64,000 nucleotides of DNA from Symbiodinium natans. Taxonomy: Eukaryota > Sar > Dinophyceae > Suessiales > Symbiodiniaceae. The translations under genes and the position numbers were made by a program. The DNA is taken from the NCBI GenBank assembly GCA_905221605.1, contig CAJNDS010000416.1:64001-128000 (forward strand), in the 5' to 3' direction. How positions within the stretch are numbered: position 1 is the first letter of the stretch; the number at the start of each line of letters is the position of its first letter. The notes below the pieces were generated by a model, which saw only the letters and a program-made list of their open reading frames with translations, had not been told where the DNA came from and searched no databases. This document shows, in pieces, positions 44,310 through 54,428 of the stretch.

Positions 44310-44560
44310 GGAAACGACCCCTCGTTGGAAACAGCCCGGGGCTGGAACCAAGCTGCTGCTGGAAAATACCTAGCGCCGGAACATGCCCAGAATATTTTTC
44401 ACAAGCTTGTGCCTGGAACCCACCCATTGCTGGACAATGCCTCGAGCTGGAACAAGCCCCTGGCTAGAAAACGCCCTGGGCTGGAACAAGCCAGGGGCTG
44501 GAAAACGCCCTGGGCTGGAACAAGCCCTCGGCTGGAACAAAGCCCTCTGTCTTGCGAAAC
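44310..44560 (+). repeat. Minisatellite, unit about 20 bp
   Basis: Repeats of GGGCTGGAACAAGCCC with variants (CTGGAAAACGCCCTGGG), roughly ten copies. It joins directly onto the satellite array. Confidence 0.9.
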
Positions 44561-44574
44561 CATGCAAAAGCCAC

Positions 44575-46690
44575 AATCTGCGTTCTTTTCTGGAGGGCTT
44601 TGCTCTTCCAGGTTTAGAATAACGAGAAGCAACACCAGCTCACACTGCTTTTCAAAATTGCCAGCATACCACAATACTGTCAAAACCCCTCTGCCCCAAC
44701 TGCTAAACATGGATAAAGCGCGTTTTTTTGATCTCGGAGGCTTTGTTCTTTCAGGTTTTGGATGACAAGAAGCAACACCGCCAGGCGTTGCTGTTTCAAA
44801 ATTCTGCCAACATACCACAACACTAGCAGAGCCGCTCTGACCCATCTGAAAAATTGAACACAGCATGCTTTTTGGGATCCTTAAAGGCTTTGTTCCTTCA
44901 GGTCTAGGATGACAAGAAGCAACACTAGCAGGTATTGTGATTTCAAATTCAGCCAACATGCCACAAAACTGTCAAAACTGTTCTTCCCCAACTGCAAGAG
45001 TTGATACAACACGTTCTTTTGATCTGGAGGGCTTTGCTCTTTCAGGTTTAGGATGACAAGAAACAACACCAGCAGACACTGCTCTTTCAAAATTGCCAGC
45101 ATACCACAATACTGTCAAAACCCCTCTGCCCCAACTGCAAAAGTTGATAAAGCACGAATTTTTGATCTCGGAGGCTTTGTTCTTTCAGGTTTTGGATGAC
45201 AAGAAGCAACACCGCCAGGCGTTGCTGTTTCAAAATTCTGCCAACATACCACAACACTAGCAGAGCCGCTCTGACCCATCTGAAAAATTGAACACAGCAT
45301 GCTTTTTGGGATCCTTAAAGGCTTTGTTCCTTCAGGTCTAGGATGACAAGAAGCAACACTAGCAGGTATTGTGATTTCAAATTCAGCCAACATGCCACAA
45401 AACTGTCAAAACTGTTCTTCCCCAACTGCAAGAGTTGATACAACACGTTCTTTTGATCTGGAGGGCTTTGCTCTTTCAGGTTTAGGATGACAAGAAACAA
45501 CACCAGCAGACACTGCTCTTTCAAAATTGCCAGCATACCACAATACTGTCAAAACCCCTCTGCCCCAACTGCAAAAATTGATAAAGCACGAATTTTTGAT
45601 CTCGGAGGCTTTGTTCTTTAGGTTTTGGATGACAAGAAGCAACACCACCAGACGTTGATGTTTCAAACTTCTGCCAGCATACCACAATACTGTCAATACA
45701 TCATGCCCTTTGGGATCCTTAAAGGCTTTGTTCCTTCAGGTCTAGGACGACAAGAAGCAACATGAGCAGGTATTGCGCTTTCAAAATTCAGCCAGCATAC
45801 CACAATACTGTCAAAGCCGCTCTGCCCCAACTGAAAACTTGAATACAGCATGTTTTTGGGCTCCTTAAAGGTTTGTTTCCTTCAGGTCTCGGACGACAAG
45901 AAGCAACACTAGCGGGTATTGCCCTTTCAACATTCAGCCAACATGCCGCAAAAACTGTTCTTCCCCAACTGCAAGACTTGATACAGCACGTTTTGTTGAT
46001 CTCGAGGGCTTCGCTCTTTCAGGTTGAGGATGACAAAAAGCAACACCAGCAAACACTGCTCTTTCAAAAATTCAGCCAGCATACCACAATACTCTCAATA
46101 CCCCTCGGCCCTTTCAGGTTGAGGATGAAAAGAAGCAACACCAACAGGCCAAAGCCTGAAGCCTTACCGCCAGAGACTGCCCGGGCCTGGAACCTTAAGT
46201 CAAAGACTGCTTGGCCTAGAGCCCTAGGCCAAAAACTGCGCGGCCTGGAGCCTGAAACCAAAGACTGCCCTTAAGCCAAAGTCTTAAGCCCAAGACTGCC
46301 CAGCTCTGCAGCCTTAAGCCAAAGACTGCCCGACCCTGCAGCCTTAAGCCAGAAACTGCCCGGCTTGGAGCCTTAAGGTCAGGGGTTGGGGGTGGTTCAG
46401 GCACAGGCAACCCGACCCCTTTGCTATTCTTTCAAAACTCAGCGAGCAGACCACAAAACTGTCAAAAACGCTCTGCCCCAACTGCAAGAGTTGATGCAAC
46501 ACGTGCTTTTTGATCTCGAGGGCTCTGTTCCTTCAGGTTTAGGATGACAAAAAGCAACACCAGCAGACGTTGCTGTTTCAAACTTCTGCCAGCATACCAC
46601 AACACTGTCAAACCGCTCTGCCCCAATTGCAATTTTTGATACAACATGTTTTTTTGATCTTGAGTGTTGCACAGCTTCTTCGCTGGAACC
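44575..46690 (-). repeat. Satellite array: ~145-bp monomers in a 434-bp higher-order repeat
   Basis: Thirteen monomers marked by GATGACAAGAAGCAACAC or close variants near 44612, 44761, 44909, 45052, 45195, 45343, 45486, 45629, 45747, 45893, 46029, 46125 and 46543. Spacing is mostly 143-148 bp. Every third monomer matches best: GCATGCTTTTTGGGATCC occurs at 44863 and 45297, a 434-bp period. Open minus-strand frames through the monomers follow from the repeat and are not genes by themselves. The array decays after 46030, where a second minisatellite interrupts it. Confidence 0.93.
46150..46390 (+). repeat. Minisatellite inside the satellite array
   Basis: Units around CCAAAGACTGCCCGGCCTGG and TTAAGCCAAAGACTGCCC, about 30-40 bp, roughly seven diverged copies. 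Confidence 0.85.
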
Positions 46691-46830
46691 TCCTCGTCCT
46701 CATCCTCACTGTCGTAGTCTGGATTCGGAACGCGCACTGTGCAGTGCAAGTAAGAATTGCCCTTCTCCGAGTTGCTGTTGAAGGACTTCCACTCATGCCC
46801 TGCTGGGCAATGCAACGGCAAGACAAGCAA
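46660..46830 (-). other. Exon-like piece at the edge of the satellite array
   Basis: The minus frame reads LHCPAGHEWKSFNSNSEKGN and PNPDYDSEDEDEEVPAKKLC before running into satellite monomer sequence. The Cys/Gly/His and acidic text looks like a real protein segment. It may be a captured exon or the seed from which the repeat grew. No family recognised. Confidence 0.3.
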
Positions 46831-46973
46831 ATGCCACCAAACTAAGAACCAACGACAGGAAACAACTTGAAAAGCCAGGTGTTGAGGTTGTTTTCAACAA
46901 GCTTTCAAGGGTCGCTTTCTTGACTGGATTCAACCAGCTTCCAGTGTTGTTTCCAGTTGTCGGAACAACACCC

Positions 46974-47054
46974 GTGTATAGACACGTCTGCGGGATGCCT
47001 TTTTTGGCCAAGGCGCATGTTTGACGTGCTTATGCATGTCTGGGACGTACAGGT
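46974..47054 (+). repeat. 5' LTR of element A, U3 part
   Basis: Matches 55233-55313 with a few changes (GTGTATAGACACGTCTGCGG through GGGACGTACAGGTC). At 47055 it breaks into a minisatellite and the LTR continues in inverted form further on. Confidence 0.9.
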
Positions 47055-47059
47055 CAACT

Positions 47060-47245
47060 CATTTGAGCTCATGTGGAACTCATGCTGGGCTTGTGTAGGA
47101 CTCATTTGGGCCATGTGGAATTCATGCTGGGCTCATGTAGAACTCATTTGGGCTCATGTGGAACTCATGCTGAGCTCATGTAGAACTCATTTGGGCTCAT
47201 GTGGAATTCATGCTGGGCTCATGTGGAACTCATGCAGGGCTCATG
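47060..47245 (+). repeat. Minisatellite (CTCATGTGGAACTCATG units)
   Basis: About eight diverged 20-22 bp units with CTCATGTGGAACTCATGCTG and CTCATGTAGAACTCATTTGG. It lies inside the presumed inverted leader segment of element A. Confidence 0.9.
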
Positions 47246-47453
47246 TTGGACTCATGTGGAACTTTTTCTATAGCACTCCTCCTGAAGGCTGTGCACAGCC
47301 AGCCTGAATGAAAGTGCGCAGCGTCACATCTTTCGTTGACGGCGATTAAGACTTCAGGAATGCAGTCACAGAGCTGTCAGGCGACGCTGGCCCACTTGTC
47401 ATGCTTCACGCACAACACGTGGCTCTTTCCTCTAGGCCAAGGCGTCCGGCAGC

Positions 47454-47465
47454 GCTCCGCTACCA
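47454..47465 (-). promoter_or_regulatory. Primer binding site of element A (inverted)
   Basis: Minus strand TGGTAGCGGAGC immediately follows the LTR end. It is close to the complement of eukaryotic initiator tRNA-Met 3' ends (TGGTAGCAGAG), the usual copia primer. The identical 12-mer precedes gag in element B. Confidence 0.75.
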
Positions 47466-47703
47466 TGTGAAAGTTTCTAAACAGCACAAACCCAACTTAC
47501 ACACAGCTTCGCACTCACAGCACTTTCTCGGTCACACAAAGCGACGAATGCAGTTGTCCCGCCTTCTTGGTGCTTTCTCAGCTCTCTTGACCTTGAGCCA
47601 AGAGTCAAAAGTAATGGAACAACCCAGTTGACGCCACCTACGCAAGCTCACTTCTTCTGCAAAACAAAACCTCAAGGAAAAACATGCTCGACTGTTCAGG
47701 GAT
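47466..47703 (-). repeat. 5' LTR of element A, R/U5 part, inverted
   Basis: Reverse complement of about 55318-55557. The LTR end (GTTTAGAAACTTTCACA on the minus strand) lies at 47466 and abuts a primer binding site at 47454-47465. The piece is therefore an LTR end facing the wrong way relative to the plus-strand ORFs. Confidence 0.9.
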
Positions 47704-48290
47704 TGAGCAAGGTCTTAGGGACGGTAGAAGTCGAGGCCAGGGTGTTGAGACTCCGGGGCAAAGCTCAGACCCATGGGGGTTTCCGCCGGTTCCAGCTGGG
47801 GGAATTGACAGTGAGTTGTCCTCTCTGAGTGGGGGGATGGCAGGAAGACAAGCAGGCAACGGGGCTGTGCGCAGGTGCGTGCGGCACACAGGCAGTTCCG
47901 GTGCATGGGTGCTTGGGGCAAGGTATGGCTGGTAGGATGTTTTGGTCCAGATGCAGCAGCTCATCAGCATGATGTCACCACAGCAAGCTCAAGCGGCGCA
48001 AACGGCGCTACAGGAGCAACTTGGAATGCAGGCGCGTGGAGTGTCTGAGCAGTTGGACCGGTGCCAGAACCTGTAGGACCTAGGCGAGAGCAGTTTATGC
48101 CACAGACGTCGGGTGTGCTGGCTGGCATGACGCAAAGCTTTGAGTCACGAGATGTGTTTTCGCGATCTGAGATGGTTGGGTCAGCCTCCTGTGACCCATG
48201 CAGAGAAGTGGAGCACGCGTGAGCAAGAGGTTGCTGGGTTTGCAGACTACGTAGTGTCGCTTCAAAAGTTGGGCAGCGCTGGCAAGCGTT
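47684..48290 (+). pseudogene. 5' gag region of element A, broken by frameshifts
   Basis: Gag text hops between frames: 47684-47935 (GFPPVPAGGIDSELSS), 47951-48073 (MQQLISMMSPQQAQAAQTAL), a stretch at about 48062-48180 (PRREQFMPQTSGVLAGM), then 48140-48260 (WSTREQEVAGFADYVVSL), then the long frame from 48255 (FKSWAALASVVFAEEI). Aligned by eye with element B gag, these pieces follow each other in order. At least three indels are needed, so translation of the intact polyprotein from a gag AUG is not possible here. Confidence 0.6.
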
Positions 48291-51200
48291 GTGTTTGCAG
48301 AAGAGATAGGCATGTGTGTGCGTTGGCCAGATACGATTTGGCAACATTCGTTGAATGAAGAGCAGAAGACACGGTCGGCAGCTTTCTTGGACCATGCTAG
48401 GGCAACCCTCATGATACAGGCGTTCAGCGAAGGTTTGCCACTTGATGGGTCTCTTGCAGATCCAGCCAGAAGTTTGGGAAATGTGAACTGTGGGTACGAG
48501 CTGCTTAGGCAGCTGGCTCAGCAGTTTTCGTTGCGCAGCAGAGCAGAGGCCTTGTCGATGCGGTCGGAACTGTTGCACAGGATATTCGCCTTGAGAAATT
48601 CAGAAATGAATGCAGCTACGATGGTCGGTGATGTGATCAGAAAGATCGACATAGAGGTGTCACGTTACGCCAAGCTGTTGGGCACGCTGCCAACAGCACT
48701 AGACAGGCAAGGGTTGAGCATCGGAGATGGAGACATGCTTGTGATTTTGCTGCGGAGTTTGCCAGAAGAAGCGAAGAAGTACGTTCTGCATCACTCGGGA
48801 GCAGAGACGTATCAGTCATGTCGGAGTGCAGCTCTTCGTTTTGAGCGTCAGCAGAGACTTTTCTTGGACCTGAACTTGTCACCGGGAAAGAAGCAACAAG
48901 TGTATGAGGTGTTTGATATGACAGCATGGGACGATGACGGACAGTATGAGTGTGCATGGCATGAGCATGACGGTGCATGGCATGATGTGTCAGTTTCTGC
49001 GGTAAGTGCTGAACGGTGTGGTCGTTGTGGTAGGAAGAATCACAAGACAGAAAACTGTAGCACAGACATGTCCAAGGTGAAGTGTTTTTCTTGTGGGGAA
49101 CTAGGACACATCAGCGCGCATTGCAGTAAAGCCCACGGCTCAGCCTCATCCTCTGGAAAGGGAAAAGGAAAGGAGAAAGGAAAGGAACGAGGAAAAGGCA
49201 AAGATGGAAAAGGAAAGGATAAAGGAAAAGGAAAGGCAAAGGGCAAAGAAAAGGGAGCAAAAGGTCCTGGAAAGGGCAAGAAAGGAAAGATGTTTGAATT
49301 AGTGGAGTCTTTGCCGCCAGTGCCTGAGCATCCGCAGGTCGATGAGGGCTGGGGTGCGTTTGTGTGGGATGAGAGCTGGAGCAACAGTTGGGATGAGCAA
49401 TGGACAGATGAGATCTGGAACGCCGCTGCTGCTGACGAGAGCGTAGGAGAGAGTTTGCAGTTGAGTGCGGTGTTGCCTGTTGAACAGCCTGTTTGTCTGG
49501 AGCCACTCGTGATCGCTGGACTGAGAGCAGAAGCGAGAGATGGGGAATGGTGGTTGCTGGACAGCGGGGCAGGGGTGACAGTGCTGAGTCTGAAGTATGC
49601 AGAGATGTTTGGAGTCTACGTTGATGATTCGAAGAGACAGCATGTGGGGCAAGAGTTTTCTGCAGCGAACGGCAGCTCTGTGCGAATGCTTGGTGAACGG
49701 ACGATATCCGTCGAACTCCTGCTCGAGAACGGGAGTGGAAAGAACACGTGGCATGCAGCAAGCATGAATGTTTGGGTAGGAGACACGAACCACAACATTA
49801 TTTCCACGACCATGCTTTGTTTTCGCGGTTGGAGTTTTTCTCAAAATTGTGCCGGGATAGCGCTTGCCACCTCTGCAGGCCTGACAGCCAAAGAGGTCAC
49901 ACTGTTTGGAAATGTTCCCTGGTTGAGGTTGAAACCACTGTTGAAGCCCTCCCAGTGTTCTTCGAACGAAGTCGAACTTTCCCTCTCCTCGATATCCGCT
50001 GAAGGTGGAGTGCTTGTAGCGCCTGTGACACGGTCGACACAAGCAGAGTTGGCACAGCATCGATTGCAAGGACACACACCGTATCATCCTGGCTGTAGGC
50101 ACTGTCAAGTTGCCAGAACGGTCTTTCAACATCGCAAGCGTGTGAACGGAAGACTTGAAAGTGAAGTCGTGGCAGATTTCTTCTACTTGTCATCCACGGG
50201 TGAAGATCACAGGCAGGTCCGAGCAGACAACCTGAGGGTGTTGGTACTTGTCGAGCGCATGAGCATGATGACTGGTGCTATCTTGACATCAGGGGATCTT
50301 GTAGCGACGCGTACAGAGATCGTGAAGTGGCTGCGTGAGTTTGGTCTGGAGTCAGGCTCCTCTTCGGTGTTGTTGATCACAGATGCTGAAGGGGCAGTGT
50401 CCGATTTGATCACAGGGGCTTCTGGCGAATTCTCCTTCCAAGTTCGAAAGGCAGGACCCCAGCATCATGAAGCAGTCGGAGTGGCAGAACGTGGTGTGCG
50501 CAGGATTAAGGAGTCCTTGCAGACGTTGAGGTCAGATCTCAATCAGGAAGGGCTTGACTTGTGCTACAACCATGGAGGATTTGCCAGTGCGTTGTGCTAC
50601 GTGTGTGGAAGTTTGAACAGATTCTCTAAAGCGCATGGGAGTGACATGGCACCTTGTGATCTTGTGCTTGGGAGGCCCAGTCCAAAAGGACCCTTCACTT
50701 TGTTTGGAGCCATAGTCCTAGCAGAACTTCCCCAATCAATCAAGGATCTCGCCCCTAACCTTCCCAGGTTCACCGAAAGTGCCTTCCTCCATCCCATCCT
50801 TGGGTCACAGGCCATCAAAGTTCGAGCGCTCATCCGAGTCGAGGGACAGTTGGTGCTAAAGACATTCGCAGCTACGTCGGTGAAACTTTGTGTACCCTTG
50901 ACATGGCGTCTGGAACTTGTTGAGGGCATCGTTGGAACTCTTGGTGGAGGCCCCCAGTTGCCTTCAGCAAGTGAGGAGCGCGAAGTTCTTGAGCCACCTG
51001 TGTCACTGAGAGCCCCAGCGTCAGGTCCTCCAGCTCAGTGGGTGAGAACTCATGGATACACGGAAGGATGCTCAGCGTGTGACAATGCACGACATGGGCG
51101 TAGGCTGGGCGGTGCGCATACGAGAGCCTGTCATCGGAGGTATGAACGCTGGTTGACAGAGTCCATGGCATCTGATGGTGCTGGAGTGGCTATGCAGCCA

Positions 51201-54200
51201 CCTTTGGATGCATCACGTGAAGCCGGAAGTGGATCGGCTGAGGCAGGAAGGTCCCAGCAGTTTGAGACCAATGTTGAGAATGATGAGCGGAGATTGGTGT
51301 TGAAGGACGAAGGTCGAGAGGAAGTGATGCCGATTCCGGTGGGGATCCCTGCACCAATGGCGGGGCGCCCACCGTCATCTTCTGAACATGAACCACGACC
51401 AGAGAGAGAGCAGCGCTCAGGTGGAGAGGTGTCGACTCGTGGTGTTGCTTCCGGGAGTACAGGTGATGAGCCAGAGTTGAAGCGTGTGCGGGTAGTTGAG
51501 CCAGCATCGCCATCAGCATCATCACGACCTTCACTGCTACAGCGCAGGCCCGCCAAGTCATCCGAGCACATGCAAGTGGACGAGCAAGGATCAGGCCCAA
51601 GGGTACCAGAGCAAAAGGGGGTGAAGAGGCATCCTGATGTTGAGCTTGTTGATCTTGAAGATGAGATTCGAGCCTCAGGACCCCAGGAGCCGAGACGACT
51701 CGAGGGCTTGTGCTGGTCCAGCAACGCATGTGAAAGTGTTCTGCTGAGCGACGTTGTGACAAGTCCGAGCATGTTTGATGTGGAGGTGAACAGCATTCGA
51801 TTCCGAGATGGAAGTCAGGACGCGAAGAGTGAGAGTTTCATGTTGGGAGGACGTCGTGTGTTGATTTGGAAGCCTGATGCCGGAGTAGACGACAGTACGT
51901 TGGAGGAACTGCCGGGAGATCTTGTATTCTCCGGGATGCAAGAGGAACTCACCAACTTAGAGCGTTGTCAGACAGGCAGGGCAATCCTTGAGCATGAAGT
52001 GAAGATCCTGAAAGCTAAGAACCCATCGCTGAGACTTATACCCGCTCGATGGGTTTGTGCCAGAAAGAATCCCACTCGTGTCAGGTGTCGCATTGTGGCA
52101 AAGGACCTTGCACATGGCTCGGCAAGAAAGCAGGGGTTTAGCTCACCAACCCCAAGCCATGATGCCATGATGCTCACCTTGATCTTCATGGCCACGCGTG
52201 ACATGCAAGGTTGTGCGGCAGACATTGGGCATGCTTTCATGAACTCACCGTTGGACACCAAGTCGAATCCCGTTGTGTTGAAGCTACCGCTGAGCATCAG
52301 TTCGGAAGATGGCCAGGCTATCTTCTTCTTCCTGTATTGCGCATTGAATGGACTGCGGGATGCTTCGTTGGCATGGCTTAAGCTTCTTTCTTCGTTGATC
52401 CGTCCACTAGGTCTGTTGAGTGATGCACGTGAGCCATGTCTATTTGCGGGTGTTGTGTGGCACAAGGATAGATCAAGCAGAGTGATGATCATATGCTACG
52501 TGGACGATTTGCTAATCGTCACTGATGATCAGTGGGCTGAAGACTTGGTCTTGAGTGCCATCGGGAAGCGAGTAACCGTAAAGGTGACAGGTAGGGTGAA
52601 GACATCTAGCCAAGGTGGCGGCATGGTTGAGTTCATTGGTCGGTGCATTCGTCGGTGGCCGGGGCAGAGTGCAGTCGAGGTAGGTGTGAAGCCTGAATAC
52701 TTGCAATCATGCTTCGATGCGTTTGGCATCCAAAAGGGCACAACTGCCGTTCCAGACCTAGCAGGTCTACTGGAGAAAACAGGTGCACCGGTTTTGACGT
52801 CGGAGGCCTACAGCAGATTCCGCAGAGTGCTTGGAAAGGTTCTCTGGTATGCCCAGACAAGGCAAGATCTGAAACTGATGATTGGACTCATCAGTACGCA
52901 ACAAGCTGCGCCGACACAGAGCACCGAGGCGGCGTTGAGGGCACTTCTACGTTATCTCTACACCGACAGACATGTTGCACTGCGCTTGCCGTCATCGGAG
53001 TTGAGTGGTGAGTTCTTGGAATGTTCCGAAGATGTGCTGCGGAATGGTGTGCATGTCTTTGCAGATGCGTCTCATGCTCCATACAGGTTCATCGGCAGAA
53101 GAGGGATCACAGGTGGAGCCATCTGCTTTGGAGGAGGTCTTGTGCGAGGGATCGCGAAAGTGCAAGGAGTGGTGTGCTTGTCATCTTGTGAGGCTGAGCT
53201 TCATGCGTTGCAGTATGCTGCACAGGAGACAATCGGATTTTTGCATTTGCTTGATCGTGTCTTCACTGCCTTTGGTGAACTTCAAGGTTCAATTGATGTG
53301 CAGATGAGAGCCCATGCAGAGGACGAAGGTGGTGAAGGACAGCATGACAAGATCTACACTGAACTGTTGACGGACAGTCAGGCAGCGTTGGATGTCATTC
53401 ATGCAGAAGACGTCCCTAAGCGTTCGCGGCATGTGGAGATCCGATTGGCATGGATGAGAGAACATCTCTTGAGAGGTCGGCTCAAGTTGCGTTGGCTGAG
53501 AGGCGCGGAGAATGCTGCTGATCTCTACACTAAAAATCTCGGAACTCGACTCTTCCAAGAACACAGAACGCGATTAGGCTTCATCACACAAGATGGACAT
53601 GTGGAGGCGTTGTACATGTTGTCACAGCTGCGAGTTTCTCCAGAGAGCATGAAGGAATCTGATGAAGTGGCAGTGCTGGAGGTGTTTTGCAGTGAGGATT
53701 CGGCCCTGTGTCAGGTGTGTGAATCACTTGGGGTGCCGTATTGCGGGATCACAGCCAATGCCGAGACCCCAAGAGTGTTGGCAGAAACCATCAAGGTCAT
53801 CACTGCTTGGAAGAACAGAGGGCTTTGGATCCACGTTCACGTGTCCACGCCTTGCTCTTCAGGATCGCCACTGCGGAACTTTGTGCAAAGATGTACAAAA
53901 TCTGATCTTGAGTGGGAGGCGTTGATGCGATCTGCAGAGAGGTATCTGAGGCTTGGAGATGGACGTACGTTCGAATTGCCAAAGCAAAACATGATTTGGA
54001 AGAGACGGGGAACACAGAATGTCCTTCGAGCCGCAGGTCTTGTGTATCCCGTAGATGTATGGCTATGCGCCACCGGCGTGTTGAGTCGAAGCGGTCTTCC
54101 AGTGTCAAAACGTCTCAGGTTCATGTGTTCACATCTCGAGTGCGCCCAGAAGCTTTTCGACATGTTTGGAAGCTGCAGTTGCCAGACACATGCCTCGTTT

Positions 54201-54284
54201 CATGACATTGACTACACAGCAACCGGGAGGTATAGCAAGGTGCTGGCAGAAGGATTGGTCAAAGCCCTGAAAGCAACAAACTGA
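48255..54284 (+). CDS. Copia gag-pol polyprotein with methyltransferase-like C-terminus
   Basis: Open from 48255; the first start-like codon is GTG at 48291, but the true start is upstream and broken. From 48291: gag core 1-235, two CCHC knuckles at about 243-256 (CGRCGRKNHKTENC) and 264-277, a Lys/Gly-rich tract 285-345, protease LLDSGAGVTVL near 422, integrase HHCC near 590 (HRLQGHTPYHPGCRHC) with D627, D697 and E733 approximate, a CxxC...HxxxC module near 926-948, RT from about 1249 with CYVDDLLIV near 1402, RNase H with D1590, E1636, D1695 and the closing AADLYTKNL near 1743. Residues about 1790-1997 add a Rossmann-like part: VAVLEVFCSEDS, HVSTPCSSGSPL, FELPKQNMIW, DYTATGRYSKVLAEGL. Copia RT-RNase H proteins normally end near 1760, so this is an extension. 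Confidence 0.93.
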   Translation, partial: CRFKSWAALASVVFAEEIGMCVRWPDTIWQHSLNEEQKTRSAAFLDHARATLMIQAFSEGLPLDGSLADPARSLGNVNCGYELLRQLAQQFSLRSRAEALSMRSELLHRIFALRNSEMNAATMVGDVIRKIDIEVSRYAKLLGTLPTALDRQGLSIGDGDMLVILLRSLPEEAKKYVLHHSGAETYQSCRSAALRFERQQRLFLDLNLSPGKKQQVYEVFDMTAWDDDGQYECAWHEHDGAWHDVSVSAVSAERCGRCGRKNHKTENCSTDMSKVKCFSCGELGHISAHCSKAHGSASSSGKGKGKEKGKERGKGKDGKGKDKGKGKAKGKEKGAKGPGKGKKGKMFELVESLPPVPEHPQVDEGWGAFVWDESWSNSWDEQWTDEIWNAAAADESVGESLQLSAVLPVEQPVCLEPLVIAGLRAEARDGEWWLLDSGAGVTVLSLKYAEMFGVYVDDSKRQHVGQEFSAANGSSVRMLGERTISVELLLENGSGKNTWHAASMNVWVGDTNHNIISTTMLCFRGWSFSQNCAGIALATSAGLTAKEVTLFGNVPWLRLKPLLKPSQCSSNEVELSLSSISAEGGVLVAPVTRSTQAELAQHRLQGHTPYHPGCRHCQVARTVFQHRKRVNGRLESEVVADFFYLSSTGEDHRQVRADNLRVLVLVERMSMMTGAILTSGDLVATRTEIVKWLREFGLESGSSSVLLITDAEGAVSDLITGASGEFSFQVRKAGPQHHEAVGVAERGVRRIKESLQTLRSDLNQEGLDLCYNHGGFASALCYVCGSLNRFSKAHGSDMAPCDLVLGRPSPKGPFTLFGAIVLAELPQSIKDLAPNLPRFTESAFLHPILGSQAIKVRALIRVEGQLVLKTFAATSVKLCVPLTWRLELVEGIVGTLGGGPQLPSASEEREVLEPPVSLRAPASGPPAQWVRTHGYTEGCSACDNARHGRRLGGAHTRACHRRYERWLTESMASDGAGVAMQPPLDASREAGSGSAEAGRSQQFETNVENDERRLVLKDEGREEVMPIPVGIPAPMAGRPPSSSEHEPRPEREQRSGGEVSTRGVASGSTGDEPELKRVRVVEPASPSASSRPSLLQRRPAKSSEHMQVDEQGSGPRVPEQKGVKRHPDVELVDLEDEIRASGPQEPRRLEGLCWSSNACESVLLSDVVTSPSMFDVEVNSIRFRDGSQDAKSESFMLGGRRVLIWKPDAGVDDSTLEELPGDLVFSGMQEELTNLERCQTGRAILEHEVKILKAKNPSLRLIPARWVCARKNPTRVRCRIVAKDLAHGSARKQGFSSPTPSHDAMMLTLIFMATRDMQGCAADIGHAFMNSPLDTKSNPVVLKLPLSISSEDGQAIFFFLYCALNGLRDASLAWLKLLSSLIRPLGLLSDAREPCLFAGVVWHKDRSSRVMIICYVDDLLIVTDDQWAEDLVLSAIGKRVTVKVTGRVKTSSQGGGMVEFIGRCIRRWPGQSAVEVGVKPEYLQSCFDAFGIQKGTTAVPDLAGLLEKTGAPVLTSEAYSRFRRVLGKVLWYAQTRQDLKLMIGLISTQQAAPTQSTEAALRALLRYLYTDRHVALRLPSSELSGEFLECSEDVLRNGVHVFADASHAPYRFIGRRGITGGAICFGGGLVRGIAKVQGVVCLSSCEAELHALQYAAQETIGFLHLLDRVFTAFGELQGSIDVQMRAHAEDEGGEGQHDKIYTELLTDSQAALDVIHAEDVPKRSRHVEIRLAWMREHLLRGRLKLRWLRGAENAADLYTKNLGTRLFQEHRTRLGFITQDGHVEALYMLSQLRVSPESMKESDEVAVLEVFCSEDSALCQVCESLGVPYCGITANAETPRVLAETIKVITAWKNRGLWIHVHVSTPCSSGSPLRNFVQRCTKSDLEWEALMRSAERYLRLGDGRTFELPKQNMIWKRRGTQNVLRAAGLVYPVDVWLCATGVLSRSGLPVSKRLRFMCSHLECAQKLFDMFGSCSCQTHASFHDIDYTATGRYSKVLAEGLVKALKATN

Positions 54285-54428
54285 AAGGGGGATCCGATTT
54301 GGTTTCATCTTACGCCACACATGATCAAGTCATGTGAGGAGTATAGTCAGAGTGCGTTTTGCACAGTGCGTTTGCACAGCACTTGCGAGTCTTTGTAACC
54401 CAAGTTTTCTAGTTTTCCCTCGGGCGTC

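Noticed and set aside
49111-50132. Antisense ORFs of 216 and 277 codons under element A
   Set aside because: Complement of the gag-pol coding sequence, without independent motifs.
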